Shown: positions 55,048 through 64,000, counted from the stretch's first letter. The stretch is DNA of 64,000 nucleotides from Valencia hispanica (GCA_963556495.2 OY747713.1:53798328-53862327), one strand, 5' to 3'. The notes: a model not told the origin generated them from the letters alone. Made by a program: numbers and translations.

Positions 55048-56949
55048 TCAATACTGAGGCCCACTCTGTCCTCCTGGATAGGAGGGAGGAGCCATATGCT
55101 GATTCGGAGCCATATGCTGATTCGGAGCCATATGCTGATTCGGAGCCATATGCTGATTCGGAGCCATATGTAGAGGTGGCTGACCGGGAGGTATAGCGCC
55201 CCCTTGTGGGTGTGGGCACTCCCTCACCCAGTGTTCATTGGAGCCACACCTGCGACAACCGTTAGCACCTGGCTGCCCTCTCCCCATGCCTCTAAAATCC
55301 CCAAACCTGGCCCTGCCACGCGACCTGCCACGGGGCTGCCATGTCCTATAAGGAGCAGTAAATGGCGGATTCGGCGCAGCTCCAGCATACATCACAGGAA
55401 AAGAAGGCAGCACTGTCGCTGATCCAACAGTAGGTGCTGCTTCAGCCACCATCTGCTTCACTTTTTTAGACTGATACAAGTCAGTCAATTTATTCTGAGC
55501 CTCTTTTAACTGTAGCTTTAACAAAGCAGTCTCCATTTTCTTATTCTCCTCAGCGTCCTTTAACGCAGAATCTTGCACGTCTTGTAAATAATATGTTACG
55601 TGTCTTTCCCATGTAGGCTGATCATAAATGTGTGAATCAGGATTCCGTTTCATTAATGTAGCAACAGACTCTGGCATGCCTGCTAAAACTGCTTCTCTAA
55701 ACCAAATCCGATTATTCCCCGGATCTCGGGGGTGTTCTCCAGTAACGGCAACCCATTTATCTTTACATTTTGCCATATGTTCTGCGGGAGTAACATCAGT
55801 TGACCAGGGAAATTTCAAAATTTTAGACGCGGGCAGAGTAGGATATTTTCTTCTGACCCACTCGGCAAGATCATGTGCATGATGCGTGAATGGGGCTTCA
55901 TCAAGTACACGTGCTAACTGGCACTGGAGCATCATCTCATTATAATCTGTCAATGTCAACATCCTACCCATAATGGCTTTCCAATCTCCCACCGCTAGGG
56001 TTTGCCCTGAAGTCAGCTGATTTAATTTATTTATCCAGCAGTTTCCTCCACCAGTCAAAGCAGGGAGTTGCAGAATGATGGCAGATACGTCAGCCATCTT
56101 CCATGGTTTGTAAATTACTGAACCATCCGATGCTCCCACTAAAGGAAGCATTAAATCAGGGCCCCCACATGCCCCCAGTGGTAACTTAGATCTGGTATAT
56201 TTAAATGGCCCCTCACTCTCCTTGTCCACCAACGCCTGCATATTGTCGACCTGTACAACTGCTGCACATTCATCACGTTGACTGGGGCTGGCACTCCCTG
56301 GAAGGTCTGCAGCTTGCCCCCTTACCACAGATGCTAATCTTTCCTGATCCTGCAGCACCTCATCCATCTGTCGCTGAACTTTAGTTAACCTGTGTTCGTG
56401 CTGCTCCATCTCGTCCATCAATTTAGCATTATACGCCAAGAACAATTTATTGGTGTCCTGTTCTACTTTGTTGCTAACTAATTTTAGTAGCTGTCGTTTT
56501 TCCTCCCCAGTGTGTTCTACAATCCCTTTACCGGTGACTTCAAAACGCAATTTATAATCTTGTCCATCATCTTTTACCTTTAGATCACCCTGTGGTTTAT
56601 TAGTCAATGGTTTATGGGCTACAGACCTCTGTGGGAGGCCACTCCAGTGCAACACTGCACTGCTTGAAGGAAGGGGGGGAGTAATGCCCACCGGGGATGG
56701 CGTACAAGGAGATGGTGAACTCTGTGCGTCACCCTGCGTGTTTTGAAGTACAATCTGGCCATTGTCTGTTTCCAAGCCCCATGAAATATGTGTTTGACCA
56801 GAGGTCGTCAACATGGGGTACATATGCTGGTACGGGGGAGGAGTATGGTCTGCCAAAAAACTATTTTCTGCAGTAACACACAAATGATCAATACCCTGTC
56901 CTGTTAAACCCCATGTTTTCCACATTTTCTCAGCTTTTAAGTGTCTCAT
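55048..56949 (-). CDS. retroviral Gag, main frame
   Basis: Intact 633-codon frame. In order: Pro-rich segment (residues 50-130), a coiled-coil-like stretch (about 150-215; NKLFLAYNAKLMDEMEQHEH), a capsid-like region (about 270-440; GVGD-like LAVGDWKAIMGR, WVRRKYPTLP, AVLAGMPESV), and a basic RGRSRGRARFGD segment. A single CCHC zinc knuckle C-RRC-GSNEH-WVREC (near 55216-55257) follows, then four exact MAPNQH repeats. It ends at UGA 55048-55050. Its ATG overlaps the stop of the small upstream frame (ATGA at 56946-56949). Confidence 0.88.
   Translation of the reverse strand: MRHLKAEKMWKTWGLTGQGIDHLCVTAENSFLADHTPPPYQHMYPMLTTSGQTHISWGLETDNGQIVLQNTQGDAQSSPSPCTPSPVGITPPLPSSSAVLHWSGLPQRSVAHKPLTNKPQGDLKVKDDGQDYKLRFEVTGKGIVEHTGEEKRQLLKLVSNKVEQDTNKLFLAYNAKLMDEMEQHEHRLTKVQRQMDEVLQDQERLASVVRGQAADLPGSASPSQRDECAAVVQVDNMQALVDKESEGPFKYTRSKLPLGACGGPDLMLPLVGASDGSVIYKPWKMADVSAIILQLPALTGGGNCWINKLNQLTSGQTLAVGDWKAIMGRMLTLTDYNEMMLQCQLARVLDEAPFTHHAHDLAEWVRRKYPTLPASKILKFPWSTDVTPAEHMAKCKDKWVAVTGEHPRDPGNNRIWFREAVLAGMPESVATLMKRNPDSHIYDQPTWERHVTYYLQDVQDSALKDAEENKKMETALLKLQLKEAQNKLTDLYQSKKVKQMVAEAAPTVGSATVLPSFPVMYAGAAPNPPFTAPYRTWQPRGRSRGRARFGDFRGMGRGQPGANGCRRCGSNEHWVRECPHPQGGAIPPGQPPLHMAPNQHMAPNQHMAPNQHMAPNQHMAPPSYPGGQSGPQY
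55089..55172 (-). repeat. 18-bp tandem repeat encoding MAPNQH in Gag
   Basis: GAGCCATATGCTGATTCG repeated head to tail, four full copies plus a partial. Just downstream of the zinc knuckle. Confidence 0.95.
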
Positions 56950-57224
56950 TTTAGCACCAGTGATGCTCTTGCTGTTTTAGCTTTATCTGCAAAACGTTTT
57001 CCTTCCTGAAAACACATCTGTGAGAGACTCCGTTTATCATCCCCTCGGGCACCATGACGAGCCCACATGGCCGTCATAACGCCCTGGAACTGGTTTTTAT
57101 CTTTTTTACCGGGCTTATCAACTAAAACAGAATATAGTTTAGAAATGTATACTAACAATTGGGCATCTAAAGTGCGCCACTCCTGTCCCTGTGGAGCAGG
57201 GAGTAATTTATATTCGCCTGCCAT
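56946..57224 (-). CDS. small gag-leading frame, probable matrix start
   Basis: 92 codons starting MAGEYKLLPAPQGQEWRTLD, basic (KPGKKDKNQ, KRFADKAKTAR), at the position of a retroviral matrix N-terminus. No N-terminal Gly for myristoylation. Its TGA overlaps the ATG of the main gag frame by the sequence ATGA, and the two frames are offset by one base. Either gag was one frame that lost a base in a short A run, or the overlap is a stop-start or frameshift arrangement. Confidence 0.65.
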   Translation of the reverse strand: MAGEYKLLPAPQGQEWRTLDAQLLVYISKLYSVLVDKPGKKDKNQFQGVMTAMWARHGARGDDKRSLSQMCFQEGKRFADKAKTARASLVLK

Positions 57225-59051
57225 TGAAAATTCGTAACAAAATCCAAAATGGATTAAAATTTAACAAAGTAGGTTATTTGTATTAACTCTATAAATTATT
57301 TATTTTAATTGATAAACTATCAATTCGTAGGCCCAAATTTATCCCAATATTAATGCAGTTAACAGTAAAGGCAGGCACAGTTTTTATTTATTTAATTTTC
57401 ATTTATTTCTTTTTATAGTGAAGGGGTTTATGTATTATTTAGTCATGCAACATTAACCTTAATAATGTTTTAGGCAAAGCCGAAACGAAGGAAAGCTAAA
57501 AAGGTTTATAAAGCACTGTTTATCTTATCATTAATTTATTTATATACGGAGATTATTGCCGTTTCGTCTAAAAATCAAAGAATTCCTAATAGAGTCCGGT
57601 CTGCGCCAAAACCCGGGACGCGCACTTCGGCGAAACACACGAAGAAATAGAATTCTCCCAATATAAAGCAATTTTTATTTATCATTAAAACATATACCGA
57701 AAGAAATACATTTAAAACTCGCTTTGCAACACAAAATCGTCAACAGTTTGCTCAAAAAAAAACAAAACTCCGCCGGACTGACGGATCAAGTCAGGCCCAA
57801 TAAAACTTCCGGGTCACACCGCGGAATGAATACGCCGGCGCACAGATGGCTAATTCTTCACTACGATGCTAAACTTAACAAACCGTACTCATAAGTAAAC
57901 CAACCAAAGACAAGAACACAATGCCTCCAACAAAACCACACTTCGCCACCAATACTCGAATGACTGTTTAACCGAGCCAAATAAATACAGTTCGGAAGCT
58001 AAGCTACCAGAGATTAGCTGTAACCATGAGCAACCTAGCTCAACCGGAAGCTAAACGTGACCGCTCCGTTACAATAAAAAGTTATTTTATATATATTCTA
58101 AAGAGTTTACTACCAGTTATCCATAATAACAGTCCTATATATATGTGTTAGACAATGCTTTAGACGTGTTTACGTAGTTGCACAAGGTTGAACGCCTTTA
58201 TTTCCAGGCGAGACTCATCCACACTGTGTGTTAGCCGTAAACTAGCTATGGTGGTACTTTAGCTGACTGAAAATGATATTCCCTTATTCCTCTACAATGT
58301 CAAGCTTCTACGCTTATTGTCTATACAAGAAGCGCGGGCATTGTCTAGGCGTTTAAGATTCGCAGAGGAATTATGGTTTTAGATTCAGTCGGTTAGTTCC
58401 CCTAAATGAGAAGTTTATATGAGGCCGGTGTGCAAAGAGCTACTTGGTAGCTCTTTTCCGTTACCTCCACTTTCTCCAATCACACACACACTCACACTAG
58501 AAAGAAAGAAAGTACAACAATTTTACAATTTCATCAAACACTAACCTCTACCGGAGCCACCTAAAGCCGGACCTCTAAACACAATCCAATTCACGTGGCT
58601 CAATCGTGCGTTTGGAAGATACGCCGGCCTCTCCAAGGGAATCCGCCTGGACAACAGAGAGCACACAGGCTCTGCTGCTGTCTACTATTCGTTTGCCAGC
58701 CTTGGAGAATTCCGACAGCGTCCTACCGGAGGCGAGGCGGCCAACCCTCAAGCCCTGGTCCGCACTTTGGTCGGCCCTCAACCGGAAGAACAACACGTCA
58801 ACATTAAATGGAGAACGTTTAAATCGATCAATACCAATTAATTTGGTGTTAGCGCTTTTCCAGATTGATACAAAACCACCCGGGTGTTGATTAGCAAGGA
58901 TCAATCCAGTCGCTCTCCGATTCTCTGTTGAACTCAAAGAAAAAACACAAAATTACTATAATGCCACAAACACATGTATCAATCAGTTATGCCACACTCA
59001 TTACTCACACTCAATCTCTCCCAGCCCTGAGAAAACTCAAAACCAAATTAA
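57225..59051 (-). other. 1.83-kb leader between primer-binding site and gag
   Basis: Long for a retroviral leader. It holds one 120-codon minus-strand ATG frame (58575-58937, MSSTENRRATGLILANQHPG...) without a recognisable domain, and no other clear coding. Splice donor and packaging signals probably lie here but cannot be placed by eye. Confidence 0.5.
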
Positions 59052-59069
59052 TGCCCGCATCCTCCACCA
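59052..59069 (-). promoter_or_regulatory. tRNA primer-binding site
   Basis: The minus strand reads TGGTGGAGGATGCGGGCA, three bases inside the 5' LTR. From memory it complements the 3' end of a vertebrate tRNA-Ala (…GCATTCTCCACCA) with one mismatch. Other tRNAs fit less well. Confidence 0.65.
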
Positions 59070-59072
59070 TTT

Positions 59073-59630
59073 TGTCGGCTTTCTACCATAATATGCTCTG
59101 CAACTCACTTTCTACTCAGAGAGGTGGGGGCGCCGAACTCCAAAACCCCGGCGGGAACTGTTTCAAAATAAGACCCAGAACTGAGAGACAGAGAGTAAAA
59201 TAACACACACACAAACAGATATCTGTTTCACATAGGACGCACCTGCAGATGGGAATCAGAAAAGATCTGACTCGCTTCTCTACAAGGGTGTACCATTTTT
59301 ATTACAGAAGAACAAAGAAAATATCACATGACTCCTCTCTCCTCCTTCTACATCTTGACAAGTCATACATTTTCTCCAGGTCTCCTGACCTGGTTTTATA
59401 GCCGTACCATGAACTAGAGTTATAACCGATCCTCCCTGCTTTCAGTTCATATCTTTACCCAAGAGTTTATTTACTTAAAACCTTACCCCCATAAAATACT
59501 GGTAAAGAGTCATGTTTTACTACCCTGAATAATATAAACAGGCCTATTACCTCTAAACGCTTACTAAAGATATATTTAAAACATATGTACTGCATAATAA
59601 AAAATAGCCCCAAAAGAGTAGAATACAACA
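59073..59630 (-). repeat. 5' LTR of the endogenous retrovirus
   Basis: 558 bp, TG...CA ended. On the minus strand it has a TATA box CTATAAAACC (complement of about 59392-59401) and, downstream of it, an AATAAA polyadenylation signal (complement of 59298-59303), the normal order for U3-R-U5. Confidence 0.95.
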
Positions 59631-59634
59631 ATAG

Positions 59635-60011
59635 TCAGTCTGTGCTTAAATATATTTTTCCCTCTCTAACAGTAGTGATACATGTGACTAGGCATGTTTT
59701 TAATCAGAACTCAGGTCATTCTGTGGCATATTGAGCGTTAGCCAGAACCTTTTACTGTAATTATTTTTTGCTGTACTGCCTCCCTGTGGATAATGTAAGG
59801 TATTACAAAATTCGAGTGCAAAGCACAAATCTAAAATATAGAGAATTCACAGCAAGATATTTTAGAAATTGTGCTACAAATAAGAACATATAAACATATA
59901 TATTGACAAAAGATAATTATAATGTTAATGATTCAGTTCTTAGAACTTATGTTTTGACAGTTTTCTTTAATTTCTCAATGTGTTTAAGTGGAATATCTGG
60001 AAGCAGTTTAT
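59635..60011 (+). other. intron sequence right of the retrovirus
   Basis: AT-rich, nothing recognised. Confidence 0.5.
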
Positions 60012-60286
60012 TCTGTTAAAGGGGAGTTTTTCCTCTCCACCGTCGCTACATGCTTGCTCAGTATGAGGGATTGCTGAAGGATTGCTGTGGTTGGAAAGTC
60101 TGCATCATCGGGGCCCAACCTCACGCCAATGTCTGACGCAATCTGCTGGGATTCCTTAAATAGGAAACTTTTTAACTGATTGGAATGTTTGTATTGAAAT
60201 GTATTGAAATTACTTCTTGTTAAGTGCCTTGAGATGACATCTGTTGTGAATTGGCGCTATATAAATAAACTGACTTGAATTGAAAC
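60012..60286 (+). mobile_element. L2 LINE 3' end fragment next to an epb41 acceptor
   Basis: Same 3' UTR and tail as 30650-30936 (TAAAGGGGAGTTTTTCCTCT ... GAATTGGCGCTATATAAATA ... CTTGAATTGAA). It ends about 20 bases before the exon at 60306. Confidence 0.92.
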
Positions 60287-60305
60287 TAAATTCTATCTCT
60301 GACAG

Positions 60306-60458
60306 GACCTGGATGGTGTTGACATCATGCTGGGAGTTTGCTCCAGTGGCCTGATGGTTTACAAAGACAAACTGAGAATCAACCGTTTCCCATGGCCCAA
60401 AGTCCTTAAGGTGTCCTACAAGCACAGTAGCTTCTTTATCAAAATACGACCATCTGAG
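60306..60458 (+). CDS. epb41: protein 4.1 (epb41-like) exon, FERM lobe F3 start
   Basis: 153-bp exon, AG at 60304-60305, GT at 60459-60460, phase 0 at both ends. Reads [20 protein letters not shown], then [20 protein letters not shown] and [11 protein letters not shown]. This is the first half of the PTB-like F3 lobe, which binds glycophorin-type cytoplasmic tails. The wording [16 protein letters not shown] matches 4.1R better than the RDRLRINRFAWPK form I recall for 4.1G and 4.1B, the main reason for the symbol. Confidence 0.93.
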
Positions 60459-60561
60459 GTAGATCATCTTTGTTCTTCATAACCAGATTTCTCTAAACTA
60501 ATACTGAAATCAGGGGAGATTTCATCAATTCATTTTTAAAATTCTGTTTTGCATTTAACAG

Positions 60562-60659
60562 ACAGAACAATATGAGAGTGCAATTGGTTTCAAACTTCCC
60601 AATTATAAGGCCGCCAAGAAGCTGTGGAAAGTATGTGTTGAACATCACACCTTCTTTAG
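60562..60659 (+). CDS. epb41: protein 4.1 (epb41-like) exon, FERM lobe F3
   Basis: 98-bp exon, AG at 60560-60561, GT at 60660-60661. Reads [20 protein letters not shown], then [12 protein letters not shown], and ends with two bases of an Arg codon. The [12 protein letters not shown] helix closes the F3 lobe in all 4.1 proteins. Separated from the previous exon by only 103 bp. Confidence 0.94.
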
Positions 60660-60774
60660 GTAGCGTGGGGTATTATTTTCATTCTCTGTCAATGTTCTGC
60701 TTTTGATTTTCAATTTTTTGTTGTTGAATTTTGACACTCTGAACTGTTAAACAATATTGTATATTTGTGCACAG

Positions 60775-60950
60775 GTTAACCTCCACTGAGATGGCCACCA
60801 CCCCGAGAAAGTTCCTTGCTCTGGGCTCCAAATTCCGTTATAGTGGACGGACTCAGGCTCAGACCAGACAGGCTAGCTCTCTGATTGACAGGCCAGCTCC
60901 GATGTTCCAGCGCTCCTCCAGCAAGAGGAACTCACGCAGTCTGGATGGAG
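60775..60950 (+). CDS. epb41: protein 4.1 (epb41-like) exon, FERM end and FERM-adjacent region
   Basis: 176-bp exon, AG at 60773-60774, GT at 60951-60952. Reads [20 protein letters not shown], then [20 protein letters not shown], then [12 protein letters not shown]. The [23 protein letters not shown] block is the FERM-adjacent (FA) domain, a known regulatory region. The KRNSRSLDG Ser cluster corresponds to a phosphorylated site in mammalian 4.1R. The LTSTE start again favours 4.1R. Confidence 0.94.
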
Positions 60951-61084
60951 GTAAAGTATGAGTGCTGCACACATTTATACACTGGCAATCTAGTTAGTGT
61001 GTTACCACCTCCAACACCTTTATTACATGCCTTGATCTGAAAGTGTTAGATGGTCTAAGCTTACATAGAACTTTCCTAGTCATG
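60951..61084 (+). other. epb41 intron, plain part
   Basis: Start of the 1.4-kb intron; no feature seen. Confidence 0.5.
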
Positions 61085-61265
61085 CTGACCACTCAGACAC
61101 TTTACATTGGAGCCCCATCACCCATTCACACAGATTCAAATGCAGATCGGTAAGCAACTTGGGGTTAAGTGCCAGGGTCACATCTACATGTGGAAGCTGG
61201 AATAGAACCTACAACCCTCCGATTACAAACCAAATACTCTACCTAGTAAGCCACAGTCACCCCAG
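61085..61265 (-). mobile_element. degenerate tRNA-derived SINE fragment
   Basis: Diverged relative of 38930-39257. The minus strand has a decayed A box (TTACTAGGTAGAG), B box (GGTTCTATTCC) and CACATGTAG...CTTAACCCC body. No target duplication found. Confidence 0.6.
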
Positions 61266-61904
61266 CAAACTGATACTTATTGTTCAGCCACTTTAAGGAA
61301 ATGCAACACTTTTTGGTCCAATGTACAAAGAAAACCAAGATTGTAAGAGAAATAGGCAGAGTCATTTGAGAATATTTTGAGAATAATATGACAATTTCAG
61401 TATTTTTTAGTTAAATTTGGTTCAATTCTACCATTAAAGTTATCATAGATTACTTATCAGTAGAGTCATATCCGTTTGGAATTCAACATATTATTTTAAG
61501 AGGTACTGTAAATCAAAAGCCATTTACAAAGATTAGTGCAAGTTGAACACCAGGTGGCAATAGAAAGAAAAACTAAGCAATCTATGTTAATCTGTGTTTC
61601 TCTGCTAAAACCCCTAACTGAGTTCTTACTGCCAGTATTTCTCTGTACTGTGTTTTTCCTTTCCATAAAACTGACTTCTTGCTCTCTGCTTGCTGTCTAC
61701 CCAACCCCTGGTTGAAGCAGACAGATCTTTCTGGTTAGCTGAGCCTTGTACCAATTTGCATTTTATGATGATTACACCAACAATATAACTAATGACTTTT
61801 ATTTTATTGCATTATGTTTTCTGGAAAATTGGACTGTATTTTTATTGAATCAGAATCAGATCATATGATTTCATTCACTGGATATGCTGGTGCAAAGAAG
61901 GATT
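61266..61904 (+). other. epb41 intron, plain part
   Basis: AT-rich, no gene or repeat recognised. Contains CAGACAGATCTTTCTG|GTTAGC near 61720-61737, considered and not called as a micro-exon. Confidence 0.45.
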
Positions 61905-62115
61905 CTTCATAAAATCAATTAAATTATTAACACATCAGAGCATCCTCTTCATGAGACTGTCCACATAACAACCGATTGTCTTCAGTCAGAAGCTTCTTCA
62001 GAGCTGCTGTAATACAGACTGCTACAGGAGGTCCTTGCTGCTCACAGCCATCAGAACCTATAACAACTCTTTGAAGAACAATGAGTTAAAGCATTTAATT
62101 ACCCTTTGGCATGAA
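61905..62115 (+). mobile_element. Rex1-like LINE 3' coding fragment
   Basis: Reads EHPLHETV followed by decayed QSEASSELL and related blocks. These match the C-terminal end of the Rex1-like copy at 44765-44959 (EHPLHETVIQQQ...RRLLQFRC). Confidence 0.7.
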
Positions 62116-62349
62116 TAAAGGATTTTTTATTTTGAATAGAATTGCATTGGAATAAATAGGAATCTATATAAGTGGATATGAATTGTTTGCCTGGAGGTAA
62201 CACTTTTTTAAATTTGGTGCGATATAAAGTAAACTATATAGAATTGGACAACATTTTTTGTGTATAATGTTACACAGTGTAATGTGTCAAATGTTATTTC
62301 ATTGGAAGTTTAAAGTGAGGTCATTGTGTCTCCTTTTTGTCCATCCCAG

Positions 62350-62594
62350 CAATGGCCACTACTCCTGAGAACAAATCCAGTCGTCCAGTCAGTGCCCCTG
62401 TTATGTCACCAGTATCTCCAGGTGAGTCAAGGCCATCACCACTGCTACCCACACTGCCTCGCCCCAACCATCTTGATGGCTCCACACCCAAAAGCCAACG
62501 CCACACAGACTGGAAGATGGAGCTAAAGACAGAATGTAAGCCAGAGCACACCAAGAGTCACAGCTCAAAACCACAGTCTACTTCAGAGATAAAG
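62350..62594 (+). CDS. epb41: protein 4.1 (epb41-like) exon, downstream of the FA domain
   Basis: 245-bp exon between AG (62348-62349) and GT (62595-62596). It completes the split codon of the exon at 60950 and reads AMATTPENKSSRPVSAPVMS, then a Pro/Ser-rich stretch, ending PQSTSEIK in phase 0. Position and composition fit the variable linker (U2-type region) between the FERM/FA part and the spectrin-actin binding domain. An internal GTGAGT at 62422 could act as an alternative donor, giving a 72-bp short form that stays in phase 1 rather than 0, so the long form is preferred. The SRPVSAP motif resembles the human PRPTSAP block. Confidence 0.75.
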
Positions 62595-62742
62595 GTAAGG
62601 GGCATTTCACAGACCCTGTGTGTTTTAGTACAATGCCATTAAGTTTTTACTCTGTCTAGGACTGGACAAGCCTACTGTACAAAATAATTATCAAAGACCA
62701 CAATAAAAGAAATAAATGAAATAAAATGTTACAAATAATAGG
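62595..62742 (+). other. epb41 intron, plain part
   Basis: No feature seen. Confidence 0.5.
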
Positions 62743-62797
62743 CACCAGCCCCCCGCAACCCTGCATTAGGATGGACGGGTATAGAAAATGGATGGAT
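62743..62797 (+). repeat. LINE/SINE tail fragment ending GGATGGATG
   Basis: GGCACCAGCCCCCCGCAACC then GGACGGGTATAGAAAATGGA and GGATG, a familiar fish retroposon 3' end. Confidence 0.7.
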
Positions 62798-63443
62798 GTT
62801 ACAAATAATTTTTTATTTCACTGTCCTATGTTCCAGTTACAATAACTTTACCTAACAAACTGCAAGTGTGCTCTATACTATCAAGTCCCATTTTTGAAGG
62901 TATGAATATGAATAATGAAATAAAATATGCGTGTAAAAACTAAATGTGTATAAATTTGCTAAGAACCGAAACTTCTACACGTGCCACAACAAGAAAGACA
63001 TGGATGGTATACCTATGTGCAGATTGTAGCCTAGGGTTTTCCGGAAACTGACTAATATTATGTCAAGCACTTTGAAATGTCTTGTTGCTAAAATGTGCTT
63101 TACAAAAAAACTGATTTGACTAATATTATGAGTTTTGTATATGCTACTAGACTGTTGCCAGAAGAGAAAGAAGGCACTCCCCATCCGTGGCCAATAGAGA
63201 GAAAGAGAAAAAGAGCCAGGTTTGTTTGCTTGATGCATGATCACAGAATGATAATGGAGGCTCTTTTACAATTACTCACGTCATTTGCTGAAAGTTTTTA
63301 AAGGACTTTAGACAAAGCAAACATTGAAAAGAAATTGTTTTTCTGTTGTGGTAAATGAAACACAGAACCACAAAAGACTTTTTGGTATGTAAAAAATGAA
63401 GGGCAGTATGACAAATACACAAAACATGTATTAACACAAAACT
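62798..63443 (+). other. epb41 intron, plain part
   Basis: AT-rich. A + strand frame of 68 codons (63095-63301) has no support as an exon. No further epb41 exon was recognised up to 64000. Confidence 0.45.
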
Positions 63444-63774
63444 AGGGATGCACTGATATGAAATTTAGGCTAATGTTGATATCTGACACTAATATTGCTG
63501 TTAATTTCTGGTCGATAACCAATATTTACTGATATTGTGTACATTTGCTCTTGACACCATGAAAAATACCCACACAGCTGACATTGCTTCTCTGCTTCAC
63601 TTAAACACCCGTATCCTGCCACTGTCACATACAAATACCACAAGCTAGAAAATTACATCGCTTGCTAATATCGGCCCAGCTTTACTTATGGGACTATACC
63701 GCTATGATAAAAAAATAATAACATTGGCCGATTTCGACGATAAATACACTTAAATTGTTGATGTCGTGCCCAAC
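63444..63774. mobile_element. possible degenerate hAT-type MITE
   Basis: The left end TAGGGATGCACTGATATGAA resembles hAT termini. The right end, complemented, TGGGCACGACATCAAC, is a weak partner. The interior is rich in TGATAT/ATATCGG-like words. No clear target duplication. Confidence 0.4.
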
Positions 63775-64000
63775 ATGCAAAGAATTTGAGCAGTTAAATA
63801 ATACAGTCAGGACTACTTCACTCTGAAATACAGCCTTAGTCGGTCAGTTTATTGATCATACATCCCTCTTTGGGCAAAAATCAAAGTACAGACTTCCTCA
63901 ACATCTTTAGCCCGTGTTCATTTACCCCCAGCTTACTCTGCTCTTACACCCTCATTACTCAAGCTTTATACAGTCTTATAACGCAGGAGCTGTATGATGA

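Larger units (their letters stand above)
48572..59630 (-). mobile_element. endogenous retrovirus, 11.06 kb, two near-identical LTRs
   Basis: Complete provirus on the minus strand: 558-bp LTRs at both ends, a 4-bp target duplication ATAG (48568-48571 and 59631-59634), a primer-binding site, gag, pro, pol, an env-position frame and a polypurine tract. Gag and pro lie in one frame separated by a single UGA, as in gamma- and epsilonretroviruses, which also fits the 4-bp duplication. The LTRs differ at two positions only, so integration is recent. The coding region has several frame breaks and one integrase deletion, so this copy could not replicate alone. Confidence 0.95.

Noticed and set aside
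61715..61740. Possible epb41 micro-exon (acceptor GAAGCAG, donor GTTAGC)
   Set aside because: The lengths allowed by the flanking AG and GT (16 or 13 bases) would break the phase between the exons at 60950 and 62350; a 9-base version is too short to support by eye.
63095..63301. 68-codon frame as a further epb41 exon
   Set aside because: No similarity to 4.1 proteins and no convincing acceptor/donor pair.

Overview
The window is nuclear DNA from a teleost fish. The evidence is a vertebrate protein 4.1 gene split by spliceosomal introns, plus a repeat load typical of teleosts: L2 and Rex1 LINEs, Tc1, hAT, Harbinger and Kolobok DNA transposons, a tRNA-derived SINE and a class-I-like endogenous retrovirus. 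The species cannot be named from the sequence; a percomorph would fit.

One host gene is visible, on the + strand: seven consecutive coding exons of a protein 4.1 gene, closest in wording to 4.1R (epb41). They run from the end of FERM lobe F1 (54-129) through F2 (32091-32309, 32987-33074), F3 (60306-60458, 60562-60659, 60775-60950) and into the FERM-adjacent region (62350-62594). All reading phases join correctly. Two introns are huge (about 32 kb and 27 kb) while four are short (103 to 1,399 bp). Nearly everything else sits in the two large introns.

Intron 130-32090 is a stack of insertions. A hAT-like non-autonomous element (383-2722, perfect 8-bp target duplication) contains a Tc1 copy (660-2137). 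A minus-strand L2 LINE (2885-11282) is split by a Rex1-like LINE (6992-10243). A second L2 copy keeps only about 930 bp of its own sequence spread over 11655-26681. It was hit by a Kolobok-like element (11740-17465, TTAA duplication, THAP exon, itself carrying a Rex1-like LINE) and by a Harbinger-like element (18063-26428, TAA duplication, MADF exon). The Harbinger-like element carries a hAT (18669-26276), which carries another Rex1 and another L2. A separate ZBED-type hAT (26790-29494) and an L2 3' half (29590-30936) follow.

Intron 33075-60305 holds more LINE pieces, a degenerate minisatellite-like tract (36830-40500), a SINE, and a 2.93-kb G-rich retroposed unit of unknown identity with a 16-bp target duplication (40904-43835). 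It also holds a Rex1-like LINE (44640-47095) and an 11.06-kb minus-strand endogenous retrovirus (48572-59630). The retrovirus LTRs differ at only two positions, yet its coding region is broken in several places. A LINE tail ends about 20 bases before the exon at 60306, and a TTAA-type MITE starts 17 bases after the exon ending at 32309, so transposons abut two splice sites of the host gene.

No bacterial-type features, CRISPR array or rRNA were seen. Element family names rest on reading motifs and termini by eye, without database comparison.
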